Position numbers and translations under genes: made by a program
Shown here: positions 22,266 to 34,056 of the stretch, one piece after another
Numbering within the stretch: the first letter of the stretch is position 1
Layout: each line of letters starts with the position of its first letter
Source of the DNA: Aurifilum marmelostoma
Lineage: Eukaryota > Ascomycota > Sordariomycetes > Diaporthales > Cryphonectriaceae
Assembly (NCBI GenBank): GCA_027559495.1
Contig: JAMXSV010000008.1
Coordinates: forward strand, 620,001 to 684,000
Length of the DNA stretch: 64,000 nt
Direction of reading: 5' to 3'
Notes under the pieces: generated by a model
The model's input: the letters and a program-made list of their open reading frames with translations, nothing else
Database searches by the model: none
What the model was told of the DNA's origin: nothing

Positions 22266-24565
22266 ATGTGTGGCATATTCGCGTGCCACCGGTAGGTCCC
22301 GACCCAGCGCAATGGAGGGGCATTCCCTGTGCCCCACCACCAATTGATTTATCATGGTGAGGTTGGCGAGGCTGACACGCATTCTTGCAGGCACCCGGAC
22401 GTGCAAAAGTTCAAACCCCAAGCTCTCAAGCTTTCAAAAGCGTGCGTACAATTCAATTCCCACTCGAGGATACTCCAATTGACTCTTGAAACTACAGAAT
22501 CCGCCATCGAGGACCCGACTGGAGTATGGACTGAGTCACCCGAATTCTACTGCGCTCTTCACCAAGCTGACCATGCTCGTCTCTTCATAGGCGGCAGCTG
22601 CATCTGCAACAACACAAGTATGGATAAAATATATTCCAGCCATGAAGGGAGGTTGCGCGCAAGGCTTACTGACATTGTGTGACAGTTCTGTGCCATGAGC
22701 GGTTGAGTATCGTGGGTGTTGGTGAGTTTGGACGAGGCACGCCAAGATGGTGGATGCATCTGACAACCAAGCAGACAGCGGCGCTCAGCCCCTGACCAAC
22801 GCGGATGGCAGCATCATACTTGCTGTCAACGGCGAGATCTACAACCACCGATTAATCCGAAAGACCCTCAAGAACCCGTACCACTTCAAAACTCACTCCG
22901 ACTGCGAGGTTGTCATCCCATTAGTACGTCGTATCTATCGGATCAGATTGAAAAAGAAAAATAGAGAGGAAGAAAGACGGACGGAGTGACTGACGAGATG
23001 CAGTACATGGAATATGGCCTGGATGCGCCCAAGTATCTCGACGGCATGTTTTCCTTCGTTCTCTACGACAAGGAGCAGGACCGCACAATAGCCGCGCGCG
23101 ACCCGATCGGCATCACCACCCTGTATCAGGGCTGGTCCTCCAAGGAGCCCGGTACCACCTACTTCGGCTCCGAGCTCAAGTGCCTGCACCCCGTGTGTGA
23201 CAAGATCGAGGCCTTCCCCCCTGGCCACATCTATGACAGCAAGACCGGCGAGAGGACACGGTACTTTGAACCAAAATGGTGGGACGGCTCCAAGGTGCCG
23301 CAGAAGCCCGTCGATCTCAAGCTCCTGCGCGAGACGCTCGAGAAGTCAGTCCGGAAGCGGCTCATGGCTGAGGTCCCATACGGCGTCCTGCTGTCCGGTG
23401 GCCTCGACTCGAGTCTGGTTGCTTCCATCGCACAGCGCGAGACGCTGCGCCTGAAGAAGGCTGCCCTGGCCGCTAACGGCTCCGCAGAGCAACAGCAGAC
23501 CGGCGACGAGGATAGGGGTGAGGGCCTGGTTGGTATTGATGATGAGGACCACCTGTCCACCGTCACCTACCTGCCCCAGCTCAACTCCTTCTCCATTGGT
23601 CTTCCCGGCTCTCCTGACAACGAGGCGGCGCTGAAGGTCGCCAAGTTCCTGGGCACCAAGCACCACGTCATGACTTTCACCATTGAGGACGGCCTGAACG
23701 CCCTGTCGGACGTGATCTACCACCTGGAGACCTACGACGTGACGACCATCCGGGCGTCGACGCCAATGTACCTGCTGTCGCGTAAGATCAAGGCCATGGG
23801 CATCAAGATGGTGCTGTCTGGTGAAGGAAGCGATGAGATCTTCGGAGGATACCTGTACTTTGGCCATGCGCCTGACAAGGAGTCCTTCCACGACGAGTGC
23901 GTCCGTCGGGTGAAGAACCTGCACCTTGCAGACTGTCTCCGTGCCAACAAGTCGACCTCGGCCTGGGGTCTCGAAGCCCGTGTGCCCTTCCTGGACAAGG
24001 AGGTACGTGATGGACGGAACAGCCCTAATTCGTAATACGTGGTACTAACATCTTGCAAAAAATAGTTCCTCGAGACATCAATGGCCATTGACCCGGCCGA
24101 CAAGATGATCACCAAGGACCGGATCGAGAAGTACATCCTGCGCAAGGCCTTCGATACGAGCGACGAGCCGGGCACTGAGGCGTACCTCCCCGATGAGATC
24201 CTCTGGCGCCAGAAGGAGCAGTTCTCGGACGGTGTCGGATATGGCTGGATCGATGCCCTCAAGGACAACGCGGAGCTGCACGTCACGGACGAGATGATGA
24301 AGAACCCTAAGCCAGAGTGGGGCAGCGACATCCCCGACACCAAGGAGGCGTACTGGTACAGATGCATGTTCGACGAGCACTTTCCGCCCACCTGTGCGGA
24401 GACGGTCATGCGCTGGGTGCCCAAGTGGGTGCAGCAGAGCGACCCTAGCGGACGGTAAGCCGGCGCTCATATCCTTTTTCTGAGTCGCAAAACAAGATTT
24501 TAGATGCTAATTCTGAATGCAGTGCCATTGCTTCTCACAACGCCAAGTACGACAACGTCAAATAA
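22266..24565 (+). CDS. ASN1: Asparagine synthetase, glutamine-hydrolysing
   Basis: 581 aa. Converts aspartate, glutamine and ATP to asparagine in the cytosol. Nine exons: 22266-22291, 22391-22441, 22498-22523, 22591-22617, 22686-22721, 22775-22923, 23004-24002, 24066-24454 and 24523-24565. All phases close. MCGIFAC gives the N-terminal nucleophile Cys2 after Met removal. IRHRGPDWSG, ILCHERLSIVG and LAVNGEIYNHR are the glutaminase-site motifs. LLSGGLDSSLVASI is the PP-loop for ATP, with SGEGSDEIFGGYLYF and GLEARVPFLDKE in the synthetase domain. The first five exons are only 26, 51, 26, 27 and 36 nt. A Ser/Ala/Glu-rich insert follows the PP-loop helix (about residues 260-290). Confidence 0.96.
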
Positions 24566-25278
24566 GCTACACAAACTATGGATAAGGCAAGGCTGTGTGG
24601 CCCCGTGTACCGCATGACGAAAGATCAACATGTACGACAATAAGAAAACAAAAGTTTTGGTCAGGAGCCTGGTATGGTAGATAAATAGAGTAGATGATAC
24701 CAAATTTTGGTTTCTTTCTCTTTCAGGACAATGGCTTGTCTTTTTACTCGCAGGACATACGAACACAACTGCTTAAGTACAACAATACCTTGCATGAGTC
24801 TTTTCAAGTGAGATTCCCAGAATGCCCTCATCCAGGACCGAGATGAAAGAGGGGAACTCTGTTTGCATGAATCAGAACCTCTTCCTATATGTCATGGATG
24901 AACCCATTCGACACCTCTTGGTGCACACGTGGGGGATTATTCCATGCGAGAGGACCCGCCCTGTCTTGCTGCAGGTGTTAGTCAGGTCAGGATACCCATT
25001 CTTTCGGCTGTGGACAGCCAATGAGGAGGAGCCTAGGAGCTCCCCCAGGGCCGCCCGCGCCGTGTTGCGGAATCAAATTTCTCGTCGCATTGTTTGCGAA
25101 CGGCCCCAACAGCTCCATCCATCCAAGCTCCATACTTTCCCAACCTACACAACCGACGCGAGGCTTCTCCTGCTCCTGACACCTCTTCGCAAGCCCACTC
25201 TTCACCACCTTTCTGAGATCTCCCAGCCCAGAACACCTCAATTCTCCTCGTCTACCATCACGACCACCAGCAGTCAAG
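24566..25278. other. Gap between asparagine synthetase and porin
   Basis: 3' region of the first gene and promoter and pyrimidine-rich 5' leader of the porin gene. A 160-codon frame (24822-25301) overlaps the porin start in another frame and is not convincing. Confidence 0.5.
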
Positions 25279-26807
25279 ATGTCTATCCCAGCCTTCTCTG
25301 ACATTGCCAAGTCGGCCAACGACGTAAGTAATACCTCAACATCCTCTTCGCCGCCTCGATGCCCTCTCTGCCTATCGTCGAGCCTTAGCCGCCTGTGATG
25401 CTCTTGGGAACTGGAGCTCGTCCCCCTCTCTCCCTCTCCTCTGTCCCCCATTTGCTTCAATGGCCAAGGACTAACGAACCACGTCTTTCAATCCGTTTTT
25501 AGTTGCTCAACAAGGACTTCTACCACCTCTCGGCCGGCACCATCGAGGTCAAGAGCAACACCCCCAACAATGTCGCCTTCAAGGTCACCGGCAAGAGCAG
25601 CCACGAGAAGAACACCTCCGGCGCGGTACGATTAAACCTTGGTTCTGTTACCCTCGTCAAGTCATTGCGACAGAATATGCTGCAGTGGCGGGTGCGAAAA
25701 TGTAATGTTCATCATCATCCGGCGGCTGACAATTGTGGTTCTTGTTGGTGTTTGCACAGGTCGAGGGAAAGTACACGGACAAGATCAACGGTAATGCCAA
25801 CCATACTGCTTCAACGCCTGGCGCTCCTCAACGCGACAACCGCGTCGTCCTGCTGTGCAACGAGCCGCCCGCGACGTACCTCCTCGAGCTGGACGGGGTC
25901 GCGTTCCGCTAGTACCGGAACCGCGTCCTGTTCAGCATCCTGGCTGCCCCGGACGGATGGACACAATTGCTGATCAAGGCGCGCTCGCCATCGCTAGGCC
26001 TCACCGTCACCCAGTCGTGGAACACCTTGAACGCCCTCGAGACCAAGATCGAGGCCGCCGACAACGTCACCAAGGGCCTCAAGCTTGAGGGCGCCTTCTC
26101 CTTCCTGCCCGAGTCCCAGAAGCGGGGCGCCAAGTTCAACCTGTACTTCAAGCAGCCCAAGTTCCACTTCCGCACCTTCACCGACCTGCTCAAGGGCCCC
26201 ACCGCCAACATCGACGCCGTCATCGGCCACGAGGGCTTCCTGGCCGGTGCCGCCGCCGGCTACGACGTCCAGAAGGCCGGCATCACCACCTTTGCCGCCG
26301 CCGTCGGCTTCCAGCAGCCCACCTGGACCGCTGCCGTCACCGCCACCGACAAGTGCAGCGTGTTCGCCGCCTCGTACTACCACAAGGTGAACCCCATGGT
26401 CGAGGCTGGTGCCAAGGCCTCCTGGGACTCCAAGTCTCCTGCCAACACTGTCGGTCTGGAGGTCGCCACCAAGTACCGCATCGACCCTGTCTCGTTCGCC
26501 AAGGTTCGTTACAAGCACCCTGTGGGGGGAACAAGAGGAAAAATACGTGGGATGCTTTGAGGGGATAAAATATTGACTCCGTCTACAGGGCAAGATCAAC
26601 GACCGCGGTATCGCCGCCGTCTCGTACAACGTCCTCCTCCGCTCCGGTGTCACCCTCGGCGTCGGTGCCTCTTTTGATACCCAGAAGCTGGACCAGGCTA
26701 CCCACAAGGTACTGTCACACCCCTAGTGATATGACTGCCTCCTGTGCCGATTAGAAACTAATCGCCTTGCTATACAGGTCGGCGCCAGCCTCACCTTCGA
26801 GGGCTAA
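25279..26807 (+). CDS. POR1: Mitochondrial outer-membrane porin (VDAC)
   Basis: 284 aa, the normal VDAC length. A 19-stranded barrel carrying metabolites and nucleotides across the outer membrane. Exons 25279-25323, 25503-25625, 25760-25790, 25998-26503, 26589-26708 and 26778-26807, all phases closing. The N-terminal helix MSIPAFSDIAKSANDLLNKD, GLTVTQSWNTLNALETKIE, the central FKQPKFHFRTFTDLLKGPT and the C-terminal HKVGASLTFEG are the fungal porin signatures. No cleavable presequence, as expected for an outer-membrane barrel. The third exon is 31 nt. Confidence 0.95.
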
Positions 26808-27237
26808 ACGGTCTCTACCTCGTAACAGGCAACTGCTGGTCACCCCGCGACTCCGGCTTGGATCTTCCCTCACGGGAGAAAATTTGGATGGATCGCAATT
26901 CCTTGTTCTGATATGAAACCACACATGCCCTGTGTCAAACTCAATTTCGCAGCTTAGAATGGTTAGCATCTGGGAGGGGGGGAGGAAACACACAAATAAG
27001 AATGGGAGGGTTCAACTAGATAAGAGCGCGCCTCGCAGGTAAACTGGTCAATTTGTAGCGCGCCTTGGTCCCTAAAGAGTGTCATATGGTAATCTTGTAC
27101 TGGATTTTTGTTTTTATGTGACTTTATGATAATATGCATGCGTACATAAGGGACGGCTCCTTGCTGCGCTCTCATGACCAATGATGCCTCGAAGACTATT
27201 ATTCCTCACGGGACGTCCGCCGTTATGACCAGATGCT
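26808..27237. other. Gap between porin and J-protein 3' ends
   Basis: Convergent 3' regions of the porin and the J-protein gene. Nothing else seen. Confidence 0.5.
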
Positions 27238-28358
27238 TCAAGCTGTAAAACCCACCGCCTTCTTGCTCTGCTTCTTCTCCTTGCCTCCCGAGCTCCAAGC
27301 CTTCATAGCCAAAAATGGCAACCCAATCGCTACCCCCAGTACCGCCAGGATAGCAAAGAAGCTTCCGAACTCGGTATAGTCTTTGTACGCAGGAAACCGA
27401 AAGTCCCTCGCCCTCCGTTTGGCCCTTATCTCATCCACTCTCGCCTGCGTGCGCGTGTGCGCCGCCTTGGCGACCCTATCAAAATGCGGCATATCCCCAG
27501 CGCCCGCGCCGGCCCCTCCTCTTCCGAAAGGTTCCTGGCCGGGACCCATCCCGCCGGTGCCGAAGCCGCCTGCTGCGAACCCTCCTCCTGAGTAGTCCGG
27601 CTCCCTGTGGTTGTGTCCGGAAGCCGTCCTCCCCGCGCCGCTCGTGGACTCCTCGTGTGCCTGGCTCCTCTTGGTGCTGTGCGCGCCCCAGCCGCCCGAC
27701 CGGTAGAAACTCGGCGGAGGACCGCGAAAGGTGCCACGGCGGCGGGACAGGCCAGAGGCAGGGCGAGAGCCGACAGGGCCCGTAGAGGCATAGCTGGCGC
27801 CGCCGCGCGCAGGGCCGTGGTGGTGATGATGGTGGTGGCCGTGGGAGTGTAGGCGGAGGACATCGCGGTCGTAGCGGGCGCGCTGTTCCGGCTGGGAGAG
27901 AACGCTGTGGGCCTCGCTGATGCGCATGAAACGGCGGCTGGCGTGGGGATCGGAGCGGTTGTGGTCTGGGTGGTGTTTCTTGGAGAGGGAATAGAAGGAT
28001 CTAAAGTTTTGGCAAGGGACCAGGTTTTGAAGTTAGTGATTGTTTATTATATAGAGCTTGTGTTGGTGCAGACAGAGCCGGACTCAAAGAGAGGAGGCGT
28101 GTATATGTGTGTGTTCGAGAGTATGTCGTACTTTTTTATCTCCTGCGGCGAGGCGTCTGTCTGTACCTGCAGTGTCTCATAATGGTTCTTGGTATCAATT
28201 TCATCTCGGCGGCGGGGACAGGAGGCGTGGAAGAGCCTCGTGTTCCTCTTTCTGTGCTGCTGCTGCTGCTGCTGCTGCTTTGGGACAGAGAAGACGTGGC
28301 CGCCGACTGGGAGCTGGGAGTGCAGCGATGCACGGAACGGGGCGATGCGGGCTGGCAT
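27238..28358 (-). CDS. DnaJ-domain protein, probably mitochondrial, C-terminally membrane-anchored
   Basis: 329-aa type III J protein; presumed Hsp70 co-chaperone. Exons 28358-28132 and 28000-27238, joined in phase 2. The N-terminus (MPARIAPFRASLHSQLPVGG onward, rich in Arg, Ser and Gln, no acids for about 50 residues) looks like a mitochondrial presequence and contains a CAG-encoded polyglutamine run. The J domain follows (NHYETLQVQTDASPQEIKKS, SLSKKHHPDHNRSDPHASRR) with the essential HPD. Then come a His run, a Gly/Phe/Ser-rich stretch, a short basic helix (VDEIRAKRRARDFRFPAYKD) and one transmembrane segment (GSFFAILAVLGVAIGLPFLA) with a Lys-rich tail. There are no zinc-finger or DnaJ C-terminal domains. 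The exact orthologue was not identified. Confidence 0.85.
28255..28279. repeat. CTG/CAG trinucleotide run in coding sequence
   Basis: About eight CTG units on plus; encodes the polyglutamine run near the N-terminus of the J protein. Confidence 0.85.
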
Positions 28359-29412
28359 TCCTCATCCCGACCTCCCTGGGCTTGATTCAGCCAGAAGGTT
28401 TGGAGGGTGAAGAGAGAGACTGCGACAATATCGGACCATAAGAGGGTCTCGAGGGTTCTGTTGAGTATTGACAGACAAATTGCGAGATTGTTATCTCCAT
28501 AGAGGAGGACGACATCGGACTTGCCCCGTGACATCATTGAGGAGGGACCACAGTAACTTTGTATGACAGGTGGCTATGCGTCACTAACAACAGCCAGTTC
28601 ACACTAGCCACAGTGGGTGAACAGCGTAAGTGGGAGCTACTAAGCACAGTGGTTCAGCGCCCAACAGGCCTCACAGCAACAGTAGCAGCACAGTTTCAAC
28701 TCCAAGGTTGCTTGACCATGGAGTCGGGATTTTTCAATGAATACTTTCACAGGTATTATGTACTGAAGCACTGTTTCGATTCGAACATTTCACGGAACAC
28801 GGAAAGTGTATGCTAGCAGGTAAACTCAATTTGCAACGACCACCGAGGCCGGACAGAATCCGCTGGGAAAATGGGTGCTAATTTGAGAGAATTGGTGGCT
28901 CGTACGCCGAAAAACGCGAAGGTGGACCTCCGGTTCTCCCTTGGTACATCGACAGTAGCAAAGTCGACGGTAATTGAGACGCATTATACCAATAAATAAG
29001 TAAAGATAAATATGGTTCCGACCTCTTTGCGTAATGGAATGACAAAGGCACATGCACACAGCGTAATAGCATCCATTCATCCAGGTAAACAAACAGACAA
29101 GTGTGCCTATGGGCGAGATGACCTCCACCATCAAAGAATGTTTACATGGTGTTCCGAGGCTCGATCTTTCTTCAGCGTCCGCAGGATGGCTCAGACAACG
29201 TAGATATATGAGGCACAGTTCCATGTCAAGCGTGTGTGAAAGCAGTTTAGGCAGCAGAGCGGCCAGTGACACCTTGACTGCGGGGGCGGGTCCAATCAGA
29301 GCTAAGATAACGCCTTTTCACCCATCTACGCAAAATAAATGTTGGCCTATGATCCTTCCCAGATTTTTGTTGGACCACGGGCTTCCGTTTCCACAAAGGG
29401 TCAATCGTCAAG
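28359..29412. promoter_or_regulatory. Divergent J-protein / MAP2 promoter region
   Basis: About 1.05 kb between divergent genes. Small frames only, none supported. Confidence 0.5.
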
Positions 29413-30984
29413 ATGGCAGCCAGGTCTCCCACAGAGGAGCTCGAAAAGCTCAAAGGTAACTATTACTCGTCTCTTTGAAAGCGCATGCGTGACCTGGAGA
29501 CCAGCTTCTGACGTTCTGAGGACAGTGCAGGACGCTGCCACCAACAGCAGCACGACTGCCAAGGCCACAGCAAATGGTCACGGCGATGCTGCTGGCGATG
29601 CAGATAGCGATGGCTCCGACGATGAGCCGGATGAAGGTGCTGCTGCTGTAGACGGCGCGGAGGCCGGCGAGTCCAAGAAGAAGAAGAAGAAGAACAAGAA
29701 AAAGAAGAAGAAGAAGAAGGCGGCCACTACCCAGTCCGACCCCCCGCGCGTGCTCATGTCGCAGCTCTTCCCCAACAACACGTACCCGGCTGGCGAGGAG
29801 GTCGAGTACACTGGCGACGAGAACCGCTTCCGCATCACGAGCGAGGAGAAGCGCCACCTGGACCGGCTGAATGATGACTTCCTGAGCGACTACCGCCAGG
29901 CCGCCGAGACGCACCGGCAGGTTCGGCAGTGGGCGCAGAAGTGGATCAAGCCTGGCATGGGTCTCACGGAGATCGCCAACGGCATCGAGGACAGCGTGCG
30001 GGCGCTCGTAGGCCACCAGGGCCTGGAGGAGGGCGACGCCATCAAGGCCGGCATGGGCTTCCCTCTGGGCCTGAACCTGAACGACATCGCGGCCCACTAC
30101 TCGCCCAACGCGGGCAACAAGATGGTGTTTGGCCAGGACGACGTCATCAAGATCGACATCGGCGTGCACGTCGGCGGGCGCATCGTCGACAGCGCCTTCA
30201 CCATGGCGTTTGAGCCCAAGTATGACCCGCTGCTCGAGGCGGTCAAGGCCGCCACCAACACGGGTGTGAGGGAGGCAGGTATTGACGCGCGCCTGGGCGA
30301 GATCGGCGGGGCCATCCAGGAGACGATGGAGAGCTACGAGATCGAGCTCAACGGCACGACGTACCCGATCAAGGCCATCCGCAACCTCTGCGGGCACACC
30401 ATCCACCCCTACAGCATCCATGGCGACAAGAGCGTGCCGATCGTCAAGAGCAACGACCAGACCAAGATGGAGGAGGGTGACGTCTTCGCCATCGAGACCT
30501 TTGGTAGCACCGGAAACGGCTACGTGAGGGACCAGGGCGAGTGTTCGCACTACGCGCTGATGGCGGACCCGCCCAAGGTCGACCTGAGGCTGTCGTCGGC
30601 CAAGTCGCTGCTGAACACGATCAAGAAGAACTTTGGAACACTGCCCTGGTGCCGGAGATATCTGGACCGCATCGGCTGTGAGAAGTACCTGTTGGGTGTA
30701 TGTGTTGTCCCCAGTCCGCTCAATATCAGGTCTTTTCATCTCATGCATCAATTGAAGGCTGACCACATGGAATCTAGCTCAACAACCTGGTCAACAACGG
30801 CATCGTACAGGACTACCCGCCCTTGGTGGATAAGAAGGGCTCGTACACTGCCCAGTTTGAGCATGTAAGTCTGCCAGGTTGCCTCGGTTATCCTTCAAAA
30901 CGCTCTGGTTACTGACAGCACATTCAGACCATCCTGCTCCGGCCTACCTGCAAGGAGGTTATCAGCAGGGGAGACGACTTCTGA
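29413..30984 (+). CDS. MAP2: Methionine aminopeptidase 2
   Basis: 452 aa. Removes initiator Met from nascent chains with small second residues; ribosome-associated. Exons 29413-29455, 29526-30697, 30778-30864 and 30928-30984. The N-terminus has an acidic stretch followed by a long Lys block (KKKKKKNKKKKKKKK), typical of type 2 enzymes. The pita-bread catalytic domain shows FPLGLNLNDIAAHYSPNAGN with the catalytic His, VIKIDIGVHVGGRIVDSAFT with two metal-binding Asp, GHTIHPYSIHG with the metal His, and EEGDVFAIETFGSTGNGYV with a metal Glu. The C-terminus carries QFEHTILLRPTCKEVISRGD, with the last metal Glu. The first exon is only 43 nt. Intron 1 is spliced at GACAG so that the join reads EKLKVQDAATN. 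Confidence 0.95.
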
Positions 30985-32367
30985 TTGTATACACTCGACT
31001 GCTGGACTTGAAGGATATGTTACACGATGCAAAAGATTTTGAGTAAACGATGGTAAAAGTCACAATTCACACGCATCGGTAATATGTCTCGAGACTGGAA
31101 ACGAGCTGGATCTTCTCTCTATACATGGTAACTGCCTGAGTATTTCTACGACTGATGGTCATTTCATTCTTATCTCTCATATATGTCCTGGTTACGGACT
31201 GCTACAATCTTTAGTCTGACCTGGTAGTGGGTGGTGCTGCATATGCAACCGCAGACCATAGCAGCTCATGGTTCAAGCAGCAACGAAAAACCCGAAGCAT
31301 TCATGATGATTTCGAGGACGAGACTAGTCCCAGGACATTCAATTCTGACGATCGTGACACTCTTAGAACGTCAACCTGACGTTAAAGGGGTCGCCACTCC
31401 GAGCTCAAGGGGCGAGGAGTATGACGGGTATGACAGCATTGAAGCGGTGGCAGACGGGGATAAGAAGTGGATCGGCAGCGACCGGGTGCCAGCTCTTGTT
31501 CTTCTTGGGCCTCCGCATTCCAGAGAGAGCACACGAGCATCTCGGCCGGCCGATCGCGCTGCTCATCTGTGGGGCCCCCGTATCGGATGTGGGGAGGGGT
31601 AAGGGAGGAGAAAAGAGGAGGAAGAGGCGAGAAAGGGAGGGGAAAAGAAAAATTCAAAGTCCACTAGTACTATAATAGTGTTTTTTTCTGCGTATGCATG
31701 TGCATGGTTGCATGTGCGTTAACAGATACACAAACGATTTAAGTGAGCATCTGCTAAGGGGTGGATCCTGATAAGTCCCCTTTGACCGGCCTTGCCGTGG
31801 TTCTCGATCCTGAATCATCCCCGTTTTTTCGCGAAGCTTGTGTCTCCTGATTGGCTGGGTTAGTGGCCACCAGATCTCTGCCAGGTCCGCGTTTCCGATA
31901 AGATTTCGTGCCCGCGGATGGCAGTGGAAAAAACTGGAAACACTTATCAAAACCGCGCATCGCTTGTTTTTCTTGTCCTCGTTACACAATCTTTTTTTTT
32001 TTTTTCTCTCACCCATCCACCAAAACACCAAGCAAGAGAAACAGAGGGCTCATCGTATTGACCCGGACGACTATCTTTAATTCTCATCACAAAGCGGGGC
32101 TCACTCTTTTATTAGATCTGACCCCTTGACTCAGCTTTTTTTGTTTGACACTCTGTCAAAAGAAAGACGTTACAGAAATAGAGAGCAGAGGGCGTGTCTG
32201 CCGGCGATAACAGAAAACCCGACGGCATTCCCATCGAGGGGCGAATAGCTCACTCATCGACCCCGAACGATCCTTCCGACTGCCGATCGACCACTTTCAC
32301 CCATCCAAACACACACGCACGCACACACACACACCACCCGCTTTCTTTTCCAGACAAGCCCGCGAAA
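30985..32367. other. Gap between MAP2 and UPS2-like gene
   Basis: 3' region of MAP2 and a long upstream region of the next gene, with a T run (31991-32005) and a CA-type microsatellite (about 32310-32333) in its 5' leader. No supported gene. Confidence 0.5.
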
Positions 32368-32952
32368 ATGAAGGTCTTCAGCAGCTCCCACACCTTCAAC
32401 TACTCGTGGGAGGAGGTGTCCACGGCCAACTGGCGCAAGTACTGCCCCTGGAACGACAAGTCCACCCACGTCACCTCCGTCGACACCCTGGCCCGGCACG
32501 TCGACCCGGCCACGGGCATCCTGCGCACCGAGCGGCTCATCACCTGCAAGCAGTCGGCCCCGGAGTGGATCAAGGCCCTCATCGGCGCCGGCGACGAGTC
32601 ACACGTCTTTGAGACCTCGTACGTCGACCCGACCGGCCGCACAGTCACCATGGTCTCGTGGAACCTCACCTGGAGCAACGTCATCAACTGCCAGGAGACG
32701 GTCGTCTACAGGCCCGTCAACGGAGGCGCCCAGACCGCATTCGAGCAGGAGGCCAGGATCACCGCCCTGTGCGGCGGCTGGCAGCGCATCAAGAACAAGA
32801 TCGAGGACTTTTCCGTCTGCCGCTTCCGCGATAACGCCATCAAGGGCAAGGAGGGCTTCGAGGCCGTGCTGGCCATGAGCAGGAGGGTCTTTGCCGAGGA
32901 GAGGGAGCGCGAGCGCCTGGGTGCTGCCGGCGCGCTGGCAATCGCTGCATAG
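32368..32952 (+). CDS. UPS2: PRELI/MSF1-family lipid transfer protein, UPS2-like
   Basis: 194 aa, intron-free. PRELI-domain proteins carry phospholipids across the mitochondrial intermembrane space with Mdm35. Yeast Ups2 handles phosphatidylserine for Psd1; Ups1 handles phosphatidic acid. The domain spans nearly the whole chain: MKVFSSSHTFNYSWEEVSTA, THVTSVDTLAR, TERLITCKQSAPEWIKALIG, SHVFETSYVDPTGRTVTMVS, IEDFSVCRFRDNAIKGKEGF. The TERLI-KQ-P-WI and SHV spacing resembles Ups2/Ups3 and SLMO more than Ups1. Assignment between Ups2 and Ups3 is by resemblance only. Confidence 0.87.
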   Translation: MKVFSSSHTFNYSWEEVSTANWRKYCPWNDKSTHVTSVDTLARHVDPATGILRTERLITCKQSAPEWIKALIGAGDESHVFETSYVDPTGRTVTMVSWNLTWSNVINCQETVVYRPVNGGAQTAFEQEARITALCGGWQRIKNKIEDFSVCRFRDNAIKGKEGFEAVLAMSRRVFAEERERERLGAAGALAIAA

Positions 32953-33543
32953 TCGGCCGCCGACGAGACAGGGGCTTGCTCCTCTGGTTCTCTCGAACCA
33001 CACCTGCTGTCTTGTGTGTGCATCACAAACTCATCATTTTCTTCCTCGACAGCAGCAAACATCAGCACTCAGCAGCATCACCTTTCGGGATGGTGCAACG
33101 ACTCCGCACACGACTCCTTCCTGAGATACACCACACAGCATAGCGTTGACTTTCCGACGATCCGAACGAAACTTAAAAACTTGGGGCGGGGAATCTAGAG
33201 CGACTCTTTTCGGGGCAGAGCAAATAAAAAAAGGGAAGGTTGGCCCACGGGCTGTATTAGATACGCGGCGTTCTCGGAGCTTCTGAAAAGCATAGAAGAG
33301 GGGGGGTCTTTTGATTTACACTACTACTACTACATAATCCCCCCTCCATGGGCCTAATCGGCTCTGTGGGATTTGCATAGAGGGTAGAACATTACATCCA
33401 GAAAGGATAAATGGCAATACTCTGCTCGGGTGTACCAAACACCACCATCATATTCTGCTCTCGATATAGGCATGCATCGTGATTCGGACTGTGTTAATTC
33501 GCAGGTCCTCCCAGCTCATCTGAATTAGGCGATATCGTAATCA
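32953..33543. other. Gap between convergent UPS2-like and unknown genes
   Basis: 3' regions of both genes. Nothing else seen. Confidence 0.5.
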
Positions 33544-34056
33544 TCACGTCGCACCCCGATCCGTCAACCTCTCCCTACATCTCGTCTCATACGTCCTCAG
33601 CACCGTCCTCAGATCCCCGTCCAGGCTTTCCGCCCCTCCTTCTTCTCCCTCCCCGCCCTGCAACACCCGCCCGATAAAAGCAACGGCCTCGTCGTACCTC
33701 CTGTAGAAATACAGCTCCTCCACAGCGTGCAGGATCTCCTGGCCCTCGTGCTTGAGGACCCTGCGCTGACCCGAAGGCATCTCGACGTGTTTCCATATCT
33801 AGGTCATGTCAGTACAAGAAGAAAGCGGGGGTGGGTTCGACAGGGTCCATACCTCGCCGTTCTCAACCTTGGCCCGGTACGATGCCTTCACGGTCTGGAA
33901 CTCCTCCTCCGTCTGGCCAGTGCGGTCCCTCGGTGCCGCGCTGCTGCCACCCTCGTTTGCAGACCTGGACTGGGACCCGTCCGCGGTGTCGTTGTCTTCT
34001 GAGTCGGAGAGCGCGATGGCTAGCAGGCCTGAATCGATGTCTCCGTCGTCGGCCAT
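33544..34056 (-). CDS. Unknown 152-aa protein
   Basis: No family recognised. Exons 34056-33853 and 33798-33544, phase 0, short 54-nt intron. The N-terminal half is acidic and Ser/Asp-rich, apparently disordered (ALSDSEDNDTADGSQS). The C-terminal half is compact and helical: TVKASYRAKVENGEIWKHVE, then GQEILHAVEELYFYRRYDEA and a final helix with charged residues. The HAVEELYFYRRYDEAVAFI pattern is reminiscent of a single TPR-like helical hairpin, which would make it a small adaptor; that is inference. The clean intron join across a structured region is the main evidence that it is real. Confidence 0.65.

Noticed and set aside
24822..25301. 160-codon frame upstream of porin
   Set aside because: Overlaps the porin start in another frame; reads as leader sequence.
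28771..28800. GTTCGAATC-like box suggesting a tRNA on the minus strand
   Set aside because: No matching A box or acceptor stem could be folded around it.
29450..30766. 438-codon frame antisense to MAP2
   Set aside because: Complement of a GC-rich coding exon; no content of its own.
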